From: Pseudomonadota bacterium
Lineage (GTDB): Bacteria > Pseudomonadota > Alphaproteobacteria > Rhizobiales > Tepidamorphaceae
NCBI GenBank assembly: GCA_023458595.1
Contig: JAEWYT010000041.1
Span: 37,262 to 101,261 of the forward strand
Direction: 5' to 3'
Length of the DNA: 64,000 bases
Part shown: piece by piece, positions 7,904-17,384 of the stretch
Position numbering within the stretch: position 1 is the first letter of the stretch
Layout of the letters: each line of letters begins with the position of its first letter
Made by a program: the position numbers and the translations under genes
Notes under the pieces: model-generated
Seen by the model: only the letters and a program-made list of their open reading frames with translations
What the model was told of the DNA's origin: nothing
Database searches by the model: none

Positions 7904-9889
7904 CTACTGCGTGGCGGGTTCGGCGGCTCCGGCTTCCCGGAACAGGTTCTCCAGCGATCCGTAGCGCTCGATCAGCTTCGCGGCGAAGGTTCGCCCGCCG
8001 CTCACCGTCCAGTGGCCGTAGTCGGGCACCATGAGACGGCCGTCGGGGCTGATGACCGGGCACTTGCCGTCCGTGCAGAGGATGTCGAGCTTGGAGACGT
8101 AGGGAACTCCGAGCGGCTTCAGGCTCGCCGCGAGCGCCCGGTCGATGTCGAACGCGGTCGGGTCCTGGTAGGCGGCGATGAAGTCCTCCAGTCCGTCGGC
8201 GTTCCCGCGCGAGGCGATCAGCGAGGGAACGTCGGGCCGGTACCGCGCCTGCGGGCCGAACATGACGACGGGAATGCCCTTCTGCCGGAAGGTTTCGGCG
8301 AGGTCGGCGACGGCCGTGGAATACCGGCGGATATCCGCCGGCCCGGCGGAGTACATGAGCGCCGTCACCGCGACGCCGATGAACCTGTCGCTGTGGGCGA
8401 GGATGTAGTCCACCGCGAACCGGCGCAGCTTCCGGCACTCCGGATGCTTCGCCCAGACGTTGCAGCCGGCGCCGGTGAACTGGATGACGCCGATATCCCC
8501 GGCGACGCCGCGCAGGGCGAGCCACAGATCGGCCGCATGGCTGTCGCCGATCACGGCGATGTTGCGCTCGTGAAGCGGATTGCACCAGTCCAGGTTCGCG
8601 GCCATATCCTCGAACCTCTGCCCCTGCACGCGCAGGTGGCATTTGTTCGACCGGATGCCCGCCTGGCGCTTGCGCGCCGACGTGCCGACCTCTTGCACCA
8701 GTGCGGCGATGTCCTTCGACAGGCGCCATTCCATGCCCCTCGTCGCCGACACGTAGGTCGCCGGCACGACGAGGATCGCGGCGAGCGCGGCGGAGATCAG
8801 CGCGACCTGCCGGCTCGTGAACGCGAAACCGCGCGGCGGCGGGCGCCGGAACGGCGTTTCCACCCAGAAGTACATCGCCGTCGCGAGCGCGATGGCGGCC
8901 GCGACGATCCCCCACTTTTCGGCGAGCAGGAGCGGCCGTGCCGCCGCGTACTGGTAGAAGACGATGATCGGCCAGTGCACGAGGTAGAGCGAATAGGAGA
9001 TGAGGCCGATGCCGACCGCGATGCGGTTGTCCAGGAGGGGGCCGAGCAGCCGCGTGCGCCCCGCGAAGATGATCAGCCCCGCGCCGAGGCAGGGCACCAT
9101 CGCGGCGAGGCCGGGAAAGGTCGTCTCCTCCGTGTAGAGGAAGACCGGAACGAGGATCAGCGCGAGCCCGACCGCGAACAGGGATTCCCGCGCTACCGCG
9201 TTGTCCGGCCGCAGCCGCTGCATCCAGACCAGCGCCGCGCCGATCGAGAATTCGCCGATCCGGTAGGGGGCGAGATAGAAGACGCCGGCGGCGTCGTTGT
9301 CGAAGGTGCGCTCGGCCCGATACAGGCTGATCGCGCTCACGACCGCCAGGAACAGGGGGATTCCCCATTCGGCGTAGGGCGCGAAGCGGCTGCGCTGCAC
9401 CCAGGGCCCGAGCGACAGCAGGCCGAGCAGCACGGTCGGCCAGACCAGGTAGAACTGCTCCTCGACGCCGAGCGACCACATGTGCAGCAGCGGCTTGTAG
9501 ATCGCCTGGGTGTCGAAATAGCCGCTCTGCCACCAGAAGAAGATGTTCGCCACGAAGAAGGTCGTGGCGATCAGGGAGTTGCTGAACTCCTCGAGCAGAT
9601 GCGGCGGCAGCAGGATGATGGCCGGGACCGCGCTTGCGACGAGCACCACGAACAGGGCCGGAAACAGGCGCCGCGCGCGACGCACGTAGAAATTCGCGTA
9701 GGAGAAGCGTCCCCGCTCGTGGTCGGCGACGATGAGCGCCGTGATCAGGTAGCCGCTGATGACGAAGAACACGTCGACGCCGACGAACCCGCCGCTGAAC
9801 GGCCCGAAGCCGACGTGGAAGAGGATCACCGCCAGCACGGCCAGCGCCCGCAAACCGTCGATTTCCGGACGGTAGGTCACGTTGGTCAT
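7904..9889 (-). CDS. Acyltransferase-3 (OafA/YrhL type) with C-terminal SGNH domain
   Basis: The product is 661 residues from the ATG at 9887-9889 (MTNVTYRPEIDGLRALAV). The first ~340 residues form the multi-helix acyltransferase-3 membrane domain, with the family segments RPEIDGLRALAV, FFVISGYLI and RRARRLFPALF. After a short linker, the C-terminal ~270 residues are an SGNH hydrolase-like domain: NIAVIGDSHAADLW gives the serine block, and DYGHWT near the end gives the Asp-His block. Such fusions O-acetylate surface polysaccharides, transferring the acyl group on the periplasmic side. It is convergent with the preceding permease and has no operon partner. The glycan acceptor cannot be told. 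Confidence 0.88.
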   Translation of the reverse strand: MTNVTYRPEIDGLRALAVLAVILFHVGFGPFSGGFVGVDVFFVISGYLITALIVADHERGRFSYANFYVRRARRLFPALFVVLVASAVPAIILLPPHLLEEFSNSLIATTFFVANIFFWWQSGYFDTQAIYKPLLHMWSLGVEEQFYLVWPTVLLGLLSLGPWVQRSRFAPYAEWGIPLFLAVVSAISLYRAERTFDNDAAGVFYLAPYRIGEFSIGAALVWMQRLRPDNAVARESLFAVGLALILVPVFLYTEETTFPGLAAMVPCLGAGLIIFAGRTRLLGPLLDNRIAVGIGLISYSLYLVHWPIIVFYQYAAARPLLLAEKWGIVAAAIALATAMYFWVETPFRRPPPRGFAFTSRQVALISAALAAILVVPATYVSATRGMEWRLSKDIAALVQEVGTSARKRQAGIRSNKCHLRVQGQRFEDMAANLDWCNPLHERNIAVIGDSHAADLWLALRGVAGDIGVIQFTGAGCNVWAKHPECRKLRRFAVDYILAHSDRFIGVAVTALMYSAGPADIRRYSTAVADLAETFRQKGIPVVMFGPQARYRPDVPSLIASRGNADGLEDFIAAYQDPTAFDIDRALAASLKPLGVPYVSKLDILCTDGKCPVISPDGRLMVPDYGHWTVSGGRTFAAKLIERYGSLENLFREAGAAEPATQ

Positions 9890-10021
9890 CAGCGGAGTGT
9901 CCGTGCCGATCGCGGCGCTGGTGCGGGCGGAATGCGGGAAAGCCGCGCCGGCACCCCGCCGGCACGGCTTCTCATACAAACAGCGCGGGCCGACCTCAAG
10001 CGCCGCGGAATTGCTTTCGCT

Positions 10022-12532
10022 CTAGGCGCGCAGCCGCTCGTTCTGCGGATCGAACGGGGATTCCTCGATGACGGTCGCCTTGTATCGCTCGCCGAGGATC
10101 TGGATCTCGAGCTCCGTGCCGATCTCGCCGAGCTCCGGGCGCACCATCGCGAGCGCCAGCGACTTGCCGAGACGCCAGCCGTAACCGCCCGATGTCGCCC
10201 GGCCGACCAGTTCGTCGCCGAGCCAGATCGCCTCGTTGCCGCGCGCGTCGGCATCCTCGATGCCGTGCACCTCCATCGTCACGAAGCGGTTTCCGAATCC
10301 CTTCTGCTGCCATTCGACGAGGGCGTCGCGGCCGATGAAGTCGCCCTTGTTGGGATGCACGAACCGGTCGAGGCCCGATTCCAGCGCCGAATACTCGATC
10401 GACAGCTCGCGCGGGATCAGACGGTAGGACTTCTCGAGCCGCATCGAATCCATCGCGCGGATCCCGAACGGGCGGATGCCGTACGCCTTGCCGGCCTCCA
10501 TGACGAGATCGAAGATCGTGTTCTGCATCTCGATCGGGTGATGCAGCTCCCAGCCGAGCTCGCCCACGAAATTAACGCGCAGGGCGTCGGCGAGCGCGCG
10601 GCCCACGCTGATCCGCCGGCCCGTCAGCCATTTGAAATTGTCGTTTGAAAGGTCCGTGTCGGTCAGCTTCTGCAGGACGTCGCGCGAGCGCGGGCCGGCG
10701 AGCACCAGGACGCCGACCTGTCCGGTGATCGGGAACATCCGCACGCTGCCGTCGTCCGGCATCAGCTTCCTGAGGCAGTCGTGGTCGTGCCGCTCATAGG
10801 CGCCGGCGGAAACGAGGTAGTAGCCGTCCGGCCGAGACTTGTAGACCGTGAATTCCGAGCGCACGCCGCCGTTCCGTGACAAGAGGTGGCAGAGCGTGAG
10901 CCGGCCGGCCTTCTTCGGGATGCGGTTGGCGAGGATGGAGTCGAGGAAGGCCTCCGCGCCGGGGCCGGAGACGTAGCATTTGGCGAAGGCCGACATGTCG
11001 AGCAGGCCGACACCCTCGTGAACCGCCTTGCACTCCTCGCCGACGAACGGGAAGTAGTTCGACCGGCGGAACGACCATTTCTCGCGCACCTTGCCGGTCC
11101 AGTCGGCGGGCGCGTGGTTGTGGTTCGTCAGCGTATCGTCGACGTCGAGCTCGGCGGCCGGGACCTCGTAGTCGAGCGGGGCGAACCAGTTCGGCCGCTC
11201 CCAGCCGTAGACGGAGCCGAACACCGCGCCGAGCTGGCGCATCCTGTCGTAGCAGGGCGTCGTCTTCAGCGGCCGGGCGGCGGCGCGCTCCTCGTCGGGG
11301 TAGTGCATGGTGAAGACGTTGGCGTAGGCCTCCTCGTTCTTCTCCCTGAGGTAGCCGCGTGTGGCGTAGGGACCGAAGCGGCGCGGGTCGACGCCCATCA
11401 TGTCGACGGTCGGCTCGCCCTCGACGATCCACTCGGCGAGCTGCCAGCCGGCGCCGCCGGCTGCCGTCACGCCGAAGGAATGGCCCTCGTTCAGCCAGAG
11501 ATTCTTAAGCTCCCAGGCCGGTCCGACGATCGGCGAGCCGTCCGGCGTGTAGCAGATCGCTCCGTTGTAGACCTTCTTGATGCCGACCTCGCCGAAATAG
11601 GGCACCCGGGCGATCGCGGTCTCGATATGCGGCTCGAGGCGTTCGAGGTCCTCCTGGAACAGCTCGTACTCGGCCTTCTCGTCCGGCCCGTCGACGTAGC
11701 AGCACGGCGCGCCCTTCTCGTAGGGGCCGAGCAGCAGGCCGCCGGCCTCCTCGCGCATGTACCAGGAGGAATCGGATTCGCGCAGGACGCAGAGCTCGAG
11801 GCCGCCGTTCCTGCGGTGCTCCTGGATGGCGGCGTGCGGCTCGGTGACGATGTACTGGTGCTCGACGGGGATCACCGGGATGTCGAGGCCGATCATCTCG
11901 CCGGTCTGGCGCACGAAGTTGCCAGTCGCCGAGACGACGTGCTCGCAGGTGATGTCGCCCTTGTCGGTCCTCACCAGCCATTCGCCGTTCGGCTGCTGCC
12001 CGATGCCCACGACGCGCGTGTGGCGGTAGATCTCGGCGCCGCGGTTGCGCGCGCCGCGGGCGAGGGCCTGGGTGAGGTCGGCCGGCTGGATATAGCCGTC
12101 CTCGGGGTGCTGGATCGCGCCGATCAGCCCGTCCACGTTCACGTAGGGCCAAAGCGCCCTGATCTCGTCGGGGGTGAGCGTCCTGACCTCGACGCCGAGC
12201 GTCCTGGCGATGCCCGCGTAGTACATGTACTCGTCCCAGCGGTCCTTCGTGCGGGCGAGGCGGACGTTCGAGACCTTGCGGAAGCCGGTGTCCATCCCGG
12301 TCTCCTCGGCGAGTTCCTGATAGAAGCGCACCGAGTACTTGTGGATCTGGCCGACCGAGTAGGAGAGGTTGAACAGCGGCAGGAGGCCGGCCGCGTGCCA
12401 GGTCGAGCCCGAGGTCAGCTCGTTGCGCTCGACCAGGACCACGTCGGACCAGCCCTTTCTGGCCAGATGGTACAGCGTCGAGACGCCGACGACGCCGCCC
12501 CCGATGACGACGGCACGGGCATGTGTCTTCAT
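10022..12532 (-). CDS. FAD-dependent dimethylglycine/sarcosine dehydrogenase-like protein with GcvT domain
   Basis: The product is 836 residues from the ATG at 12530-12532, which has GGGGGAA upstream. The N-terminal DAO-type FAD domain (about 1-380) opens with VVIGGGVVGVSTLYHLA. It has TSGSTWHAAGLL with His46, the position where this family usually attaches FAD covalently. A GcvT THF-binding domain and GcvT C-terminal barrel fill about 430-830 (VNFVGELGWELHHP, NKGDFIGRDAL). Such enzymes oxidise N-methyl groups and give methylene-THF. It diverges from a spermidine/putrescine-type importer, which may supply the substrate. DMG or sarcosine is likely, but another N-methyl amine is possible. Confidence 0.85.
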   Translation of the reverse strand: MKTHARAVVIGGGVVGVSTLYHLARKGWSDVVLVERNELTSGSTWHAAGLLPLFNLSYSVGQIHKYSVRFYQELAEETGMDTGFRKVSNVRLARTKDRWDEYMYYAGIARTLGVEVRTLTPDEIRALWPYVNVDGLIGAIQHPEDGYIQPADLTQALARGARNRGAEIYRHTRVVGIGQQPNGEWLVRTDKGDITCEHVVSATGNFVRQTGEMIGLDIPVIPVEHQYIVTEPHAAIQEHRRNGGLELCVLRESDSSWYMREEAGGLLLGPYEKGAPCCYVDGPDEKAEYELFQEDLERLEPHIETAIARVPYFGEVGIKKVYNGAICYTPDGSPIVGPAWELKNLWLNEGHSFGVTAAGGAGWQLAEWIVEGEPTVDMMGVDPRRFGPYATRGYLREKNEEAYANVFTMHYPDEERAAARPLKTTPCYDRMRQLGAVFGSVYGWERPNWFAPLDYEVPAAELDVDDTLTNHNHAPADWTGKVREKWSFRRSNYFPFVGEECKAVHEGVGLLDMSAFAKCYVSGPGAEAFLDSILANRIPKKAGRLTLCHLLSRNGGVRSEFTVYKSRPDGYYLVSAGAYERHDHDCLRKLMPDDGSVRMFPITGQVGVLVLAGPRSRDVLQKLTDTDLSNDNFKWLTGRRISVGRALADALRVNFVGELGWELHHPIEMQNTIFDLVMEAGKAYGIRPFGIRAMDSMRLEKSYRLIPRELSIEYSALESGLDRFVHPNKGDFIGRDALVEWQQKGFGNRFVTMEVHGIEDADARGNEAIWLGDELVGRATSGGYGWRLGKSLALAMVRPELGEIGTELEIQILGERYKATVIEESPFDPQNERLRA

Positions 12533-12902
12533 GGCCTTTTCCCCCGGAATACGCGGTGCCGGACGGGCGCCGTCCGTACTTCTCGATGGAAACCGACATA
12601 CGCTTCCTTGGCGGGGCGTGATGATCGGCGGGCGACATCGAGTGTCGCCGATCCGCCAGCGACTGCCCCTCCGGCGGTCGGGCCCGCCGGGAATCCGCGC
12701 TGCCGCCGGCGTTGCGACCCGCTGAAAATTCTGAAAAAGTGCCTGCGTCACAGCTCCGATCCGGATGCCGAAATCGGGCCTTGGCGGTGTCGCGGGAAGG
12801 ATACCGGCTGCCGAGCCGGCGGCGGTGCGACAGGAGTACCGAGTGCGGGGGTCCCTGTGCCGGGGCCGTCGTGGATCATGGCCGTTCGACCTGAGGGGGG
12901 TT
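12533..12902. promoter_or_regulatory. Divergent control region between DMGDH-like gene and ABC importer
   Basis: These 370 bases hold no gene. An inverted repeat GGCGACA-TCGAG-TGTCGCC lies at 12631-12649 and looks like an operator. TTGCGAC is at 12712-12718, the reverse of the GTCGCAA motif found in other one-carbon promoters of this window; it could also be a -35 box. The run GAGGGGGG at about 12893-12900 is the ribosome site of the importer ATPase gene. Confidence 0.5.
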
Positions 12903-14015
12903 ATGGACGGAAGCAGCGCACCTCGTCGCACGGGGCGGGGCGGCCACGTCGAGTTCCTCGACGTGCAGAAGAGCTACGACGGGGAGACGCTCGTCGTCAA
13001 AAACCTCAACCTTCTGATCTCCCGCGGCGAGTTCCTGACGATGCTCGGGCCCTCCGGGTCCGGCAAGACGACCTGCCTGATGATGCTGGCGGGCTTCGAG
13101 ACCGCCACCCACGGCGACATCCTTCTCGACGGGCGGCCGATCAACAACGTGCCGCCGCACAAGCGCGGCATCGGCATGGTGTTCCAGAACTACGCGCTCT
13201 TCCCCCATATGACCGTGGCTGAGAACCTCGCGTTCCCGCTGCAGGTGAGAAAGCTCGGCAAGGCGGAGATCGAGGCGAAGGTGAAGCGGGCGCTCGAGAT
13301 GGTCGAGCTGCCGCAGATGGGCGCCCGCCGCCCCGCCCAGCTCTCCGGTGGCCAGCAGCAGCGCGTCGCGGTCGCCCGCGCGCTCGTCTTCGAGCCGGAA
13401 TTGGTGCTGATGGACGAGCCGCTCGGCGCGCTCGACAAGCAGCTGCGCGAGCAGATGCAGTACGAGATCAAGCACATCCACGAGAACCTCGGCGTCACCG
13501 TGGTCTACGTGACGCACGACCAGTCCGAGGCGCTGACCATGTCGGACCGCATCGCCGTCTTCAACGACGGGATCATCCAGCAGCTCTCGACGCCGGACGT
13601 CCTCTACGAGAAGCCCGAGAACAGCTTCGTCGCCCAGTTCATCGGCGAGAACAACCGCCTGAACGGCCGCGTGCTGCGGCTGGACGAGGGCGGCTGCGAG
13701 GTGCGCGTCGGCGACGGCGGGACGGTGCGGGCGCTCCCGGTGCGGGTCGGCGCCGTCGACGAGGCCACCACCCTGTCGATCCGGCCGGAGCGCATCGTCG
13801 TCGGCGCCGCCGCCGACGCGCTGGACAACCGCTTCGAGGGACGGATCGAAGAGCTGATCTATCTCGGCGACCACATTCGCGCCCGCATGTCGGTGTGCGG
13901 CCATCACGACTTCATCGTCAAGGTGCCGAACGCGCAGCGCAGCGTCCGCCTCGCGGAGCGCGAGACGGTGCCGGTGGGCTGGTCGGCGGAGGACTGCCGT
14001 GCCCTCGACGCGTGA
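12903..14015 (+). CDS. ABC importer ATPase, spermidine/putrescine (PotA) type
   Basis: The product is 370 residues from the ATG at 12903, preceded by a strong GAGGGGGG. The ABC domain (about 14-250) has Walker A GPSGSGKTT, the signature LSGGQQQRVAVARAL, Walker B LVLMDEP and the H-loop VTHDQSEALT. A TOBE-type domain (about 285-365) follows, as in PotA/FbpC ATPases. It is first of four genes (ATPase, binding protein, two permeases) and diverges from the DMGDH-like gene. That arrangement suggests import of a methylated amine or polyamine-like substrate; the sequence does not fix which. Confidence 0.93.
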   Translation: MDGSSAPRRTGRGGHVEFLDVQKSYDGETLVVKNLNLLISRGEFLTMLGPSGSGKTTCLMMLAGFETATHGDILLDGRPINNVPPHKRGIGMVFQNYALFPHMTVAENLAFPLQVRKLGKAEIEAKVKRALEMVELPQMGARRPAQLSGGQQQRVAVARALVFEPELVLMDEPLGALDKQLREQMQYEIKHIHENLGVTVVYVTHDQSEALTMSDRIAVFNDGIIQQLSTPDVLYEKPENSFVAQFIGENNRLNGRVLRLDEGGCEVRVGDGGTVRALPVRVGAVDEATTLSIRPERIVVGAAADALDNRFEGRIEELIYLGDHIRARMSVCGHHDFIVKVPNAQRSVRLAERETVPVGWSAEDCRALDA

Positions 14016-14128
14016 TACGCGTCGCCTTGACGCGGGACCGAATGCGGAATTTCATGAATTATGAGCGGCGTTTGTCGGTTGGTGCGGGCGGCCACGGGGC
14101 GCGCCCGCCAGCTTCGAGGGAGGGAAGT

Positions 14129-15163
14129 ATGAAGTGGATAGTTTCGGCGGCGGCCGCGGCTCTGGCGATCGGCCTGGCGGGCACGGCCAGTGCGCGCGAC
14201 CTGACCGTCGTCTCGTGGGGCGGGGCCTATCAGGACGCCCAGAAGGGCATCTATTTCGAGCCGTTCAAGGCGTCCGGCACGGCGCTCCTCGACGAGTCCT
14301 GGGACGGCGGCATCGGCGTGCTGCGCGCCCAGGTCGAGGGTGGCAACGCCACCTGGGACGTGGTGCAGGTCGAGTCCGAGGAACTGGCGCTCGGCTGCGA
14401 CGAGGGCATCCTCCAGGAACTCGACTGGTCGCGGATCGGCGGCAAGGACCGCTATCTGCCCCAGGCCGTGCATCCTTGCGGCGTAGGCGCCATCGTCTGG
14501 AGCTTCGTGATGGCCTACGACAAGGACAAGCTCGCCCAGGCGCCGACGGGATGGGCCGACTTCTTCGACACGTCGAAGATCCCGGGCAAGCGGGCGCTGC
14601 GCCAGGGGCCGAAGAGCACCCTCGAGATCGCCCTGATCGCCGACGGCGTGCCGCTCGACCAGGTCTACGACGTGCTCGGCACCGAGGAGGGCGTGGCGCG
14701 GGCTTTCGCCAAGCTCGACACCATCAAGGACGACATCGTCTGGTGGACCTCGGGCGCCCAGCCGCCGCAGCTCCTCGCCTCGGGCGAAGTGGTGCTGACG
14801 TCGGTCTACAACGGCCGCATCGACGCGGCGAACCGCAACGACAAGCGGAACTTCGGCATCGTCTGGCCGGGCAGCCTCTACACCATCGACTCCTGGGTGA
14901 TCCTCAAGGACTCGCCGAACACCGACGCCGCATACGAACTCATCGAGTTCATGGGGCGTCCGGAAAACCAGGCGAAGCTGCCGCTGGCGATCGCCTACGG
15001 CGTGACCGCGAAGGAAGCGAACGCGCAGATCCCGGCCGACCGCCTCTCCGATCTGCCGACGGCGGACGAGAACCTCGGCGTCGCCCTGCAGATCTCCGAC
15101 GCGTTCTGGCTCGAGAACATCGACCGGCTGACCGAGAGGTTCAACGCCTGGGCCGGCAAGTGA
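14129..15163 (+). CDS. Periplasmic substrate-binding protein of the PotABCD-type importer
   Basis: The product is 344 residues with a clear Sec signal: MKW, a hydrophobic run of Ala, Ile and Leu, and cleavage near TASA-RD at about 23. The mature start DLTVVSWGGAYQDAQK is typical of PotD/PotF-like and related family-1 binding proteins. Trp and acidic residues are plentiful (ESWDGGIG, DDIVWWTSGAQPP), which could form a cage for a cationic amine; that is inference. A stem-loop follows the stop codon before the first permease gene, as is common after abundant binding proteins. Confidence 0.92.
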   Translation: MKWIVSAAAAALAIGLAGTASARDLTVVSWGGAYQDAQKGIYFEPFKASGTALLDESWDGGIGVLRAQVEGGNATWDVVQVESEELALGCDEGILQELDWSRIGGKDRYLPQAVHPCGVGAIVWSFVMAYDKDKLAQAPTGWADFFDTSKIPGKRALRQGPKSTLEIALIADGVPLDQVYDVLGTEEGVARAFAKLDTIKDDIVWWTSGAQPPQLLASGEVVLTSVYNGRIDAANRNDKRNFGIVWPGSLYTIDSWVILKDSPNTDAAYELIEFMGRPENQAKLPLAIAYGVTAKEANAQIPADRLSDLPTADENLGVALQISDAFWLENIDRLTERFNAWAGK

Positions 15164-15172
15164 GGTGAAGCT

Positions 15173-15203
15173 GCCGGCGGGCGCCGTTGCGGCACCCGCC
15201 GGC
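15173..15203 (+). other. Intercistronic stem-loop after binding-protein gene
   Basis: GCCGGCGGG at 15173-15181 pairs with CCCGCCGGC at 15195-15203, and inner GCC/GGC bases can extend it. There is no T-run, so it is more likely an mRNA-stabilising or attenuating hairpin between the binding-protein and permease genes than a full terminator. Confidence 0.6.
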
Positions 15204-15214
15204 CTTCCGTTTCC

Positions 15215-16465
15215 ATGGACACGAACGCGGCCGACGACGATCCCGGCATCATCCGAAGGCGCCTGGCGCGGACGCAACGGCGGCGGCGGATCGGCGCCTT
15301 CCTGCTGGTAGCGCCGCTGCTCGCGTTCACGCTTGTCGTGTTCGTGATGCCGATCGCCGACATGCTGCGTCGCAGCTTCCTCGACAACGAGCTCGCTCAG
15401 GCCTGGCCGGCCGTCTCGGCCGCCCTCGCGAGGTCGGAGGATGACGGCACGGGCGTCCCCGGCGAGGATGTCTTTGCCGCCCTTGCCGGCGACCTGCGCG
15501 GTTCCTGGGAGGCGCGCACGACCGCGGCGGCGGCACGCCGCCTCAACTACGACCTGCCCAACGGCCGGTCTCTGGCCATGAATACGGCGCGCAAGGTGGC
15601 CGGCATGGACGAGGCGCCGCATTCCTGGCGGGAGACCATCATCGGCCTCGATCCGGGCTGGGGCGAGCGGGCCACGTGGGCGGCCATCGATCGGGCGAGG
15701 GGGCCGGTGTCGGACTTCTTCCTGCTCGCCTCGGTCGACAGGAAGCGCGACATCGACGGTGCCATCGTCCTCGCGCCGGAGAGCGAGCGGCTCTACGTTC
15801 AGGTCTATCTGCGCACGTTTTCGATCGCGCTGACCGTGACGCTGTTATGCCTGGTCCTCGGCTTTCCGGCCGCCTACCTGCTCGCCAACCTGCCGCCGCG
15901 CATCGGTAATGCGATGCTCATCCTCGTGCTGCTGCCGTTCTGGACGCCGCTCCTGGTGCGCACCGGCGCCTGGGTGGTGGTGCTGCAGGAGAACGGCTTC
16001 GTCAATCAGGCGATCATATGGCTCGGCCTGTCGGAGCAGCCGGTGCGGCTGATCTACAACCGCATCGGCGTCATCGTCGCGATGACCCATGTCCTGCTGC
16101 CGTTCATGATTCTGCCGGCCTACAGCGTCATGCGGACCATTCCGCCCGACTACATGCGCGCGGCCAAGTCGCTGGGAGCGCCGCCGGTGAAGGCGTTCGT
16201 CCGGGTCTACATTCCCCAGGCGCTGCCGGGCATCGCCGCGGGGGCGTTGCTCGTCTTCATCGTCGCGCTCGGCTACTACATCACCCCCGCGCTGGTCGGT
16301 GGGGCGTCCGACAGGATGGTCTCGTCCTTCATCGCCTTCTATACGACGGCGACCGTCAACTGGGGGCTCGCCGCCGCCCTCGGCGCCGGCCTTCTCGTCG
16401 CGACGCTGGTGCTGTACGGGCTCTACGCCCGGCTGGTCGGCGGCCTGCGAACCGGGTCGGTGTGA
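15215..16465 (+). CDS. ABC importer permease (PotB type) with a large periplasmic insert
   Basis: The product is 416 residues. TM1 at about 30-52 is followed by a hydrophilic segment of roughly 145 residues (about 55-200). The remaining membrane helices and the permease EAA-type loop (SLGAPPVKAFVRVYIPQALPG, about 321-341) come after it. Usual PotB proteins are near 280-300 residues, so the excess is the insert between TM1 and TM2. Long-loop permeases of this kind do occur in the family. It lies 51 bases after the binding protein and 2 bases before the second permease. Confidence 0.9.
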   Translation: MDTNAADDDPGIIRRRLARTQRRRRIGAFLLVAPLLAFTLVVFVMPIADMLRRSFLDNELAQAWPAVSAALARSEDDGTGVPGEDVFAALAGDLRGSWEARTTAAAARRLNYDLPNGRSLAMNTARKVAGMDEAPHSWRETIIGLDPGWGERATWAAIDRARGPVSDFFLLASVDRKRDIDGAIVLAPESERLYVQVYLRTFSIALTVTLLCLVLGFPAAYLLANLPPRIGNAMLILVLLPFWTPLLVRTGAWVVVLQENGFVNQAIIWLGLSEQPVRLIYNRIGVIVAMTHVLLPFMILPAYSVMRTIPPDYMRAAKSLGAPPVKAFVRVYIPQALPGIAAGALLVFIVALGYYITPALVGGASDRMVSSFIAFYTTATVNWGLAAALGAGLLVATLVLYGLYARLVGGLRTGSV

Positions 16466-16467
16466 GC

Positions 16468-17292
16468 ATGGGCGGCTCGCTCACCGTCTCCGAACGGATA
16501 TGGCGCGCGGTGCTGTGGGCCGGCGCGTGCACGACCTTCTTCTTCCTGCTCGCTCCGATCATCGCGATCCTGCCGCTGTCGTTGAACGACGGGCAGTTTC
16601 TCACCTATCCGATGCGCGGCCTGACGCTGCGGTGGTACGAGGAGTTCTTCACCAGCCCGCGCTGGGCCCTGTCGATCCGGAACAGCTTCTTCATCGGCGC
16701 CAGTTCGGCGGTGCTCGCGACGACGCTCGGAACGATGGCCGCCCTCGGCCTGTCGCGCGCCCAGGTCCCCGGGCACAGGGCGATCATGGCGGTGCTGCTC
16801 TCCCCGCTCATCGTGCCGGTCGTCATCTACGCGGTGGGGCTCTACTTCTTCTTCGCCCCCCTCGGTCTGACGGCATCCTACGCGGGACTGATCTTCGCGC
16901 ACACGGCACTCGGCGCGCCGTTCGTGGTGATCACCGTGCTTGCCTCGCTGGCCGGATTCGACTGGAACCTGGCCCGGGCGGGCGCCAGCCTCGGCGCCGG
17001 GCCGCTGACGGTCGCCTTCAAGGTGATCTTCCCGCTGATCCTGCCCGGCATGATCTCCGGGGCGCTGTTCGCTTTCGCGACCTCGTTCGAGGAGGTCGTG
17101 GTGATCCTCTTCATCGCTGGCCCGGAGCAGCGCACCATTCCGCGCGAGATGTTCTCGGGCCTGCGCGAGAATATCAGCCCGACGATCGCCGCCGCCGCCA
17201 CTGTGCTCGTCGTGCTTTCGATCGCGCTTCTGACGTCGGTTGAACTCCTGCGCCGCCGCGGCGAACGGCTCCGCGGCGTCTCGCAGGCCTGA
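16468..17292 (+). CDS. ABC importer permease (PotC type)
   Basis: The product is 274 residues from the ATG at 16468, two bases after the stop of the first permease gene, so translation is probably coupled. Six membrane segments are expected, and the EAA loop reads AGASLGAGPLTVAFKVIFPLILPG (about 170-193). It completes the importer with the ATPase, binding protein and PotB-type permease. A strong hairpin follows at 17307-17335. Confidence 0.92.
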   Translation: MGGSLTVSERIWRAVLWAGACTTFFFLLAPIIAILPLSLNDGQFLTYPMRGLTLRWYEEFFTSPRWALSIRNSFFIGASSAVLATTLGTMAALGLSRAQVPGHRAIMAVLLSPLIVPVVIYAVGLYFFFAPLGLTASYAGLIFAHTALGAPFVVITVLASLAGFDWNLARAGASLGAGPLTVAFKVIFPLILPGMISGALFAFATSFEEVVVILFIAGPEQRTIPREMFSGLRENISPTIAAAATVLVVLSIALLTSVELLRRRGERLRGVSQA

Positions 17293-17306
17293 ATGCGAAA
17301 AAGCAA

Positions 17307-17335
17307 GACGGCGGCCGGAGGGGCCGGCCGCCGTC
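17307..17335 (-). terminator. Rho-independent terminator for the DUF1127 gene
   Basis: GACGGCGGCCGG at 17307-17318 pairs with CCGGCCGCCGTC at 17324-17335 around a 5-base loop. Read on the minus strand, the hairpin is followed by TTGCTTTTT, a fair U-tract, so it ends the DUF1127 transcript. It may also slow transcription coming from the importer operon on the other strand. Confidence 0.8.
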
Positions 17336-17384
17336 GCACATCCGATAACGCCGCTGTGCCGCGGCAGGTATCGGCTTTCGGAAT

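Noticed and set aside
10022..12931. N-terminal extension of the DMGDH-like protein up to 12931
   Set aside because: The extra 133 residues are low-complexity Arg/Pro-rich sequence. The FAD domain begins right after the ATG at 12532, which has a good ribosome site, and the upstream DNA is needed as a divergent promoter region.
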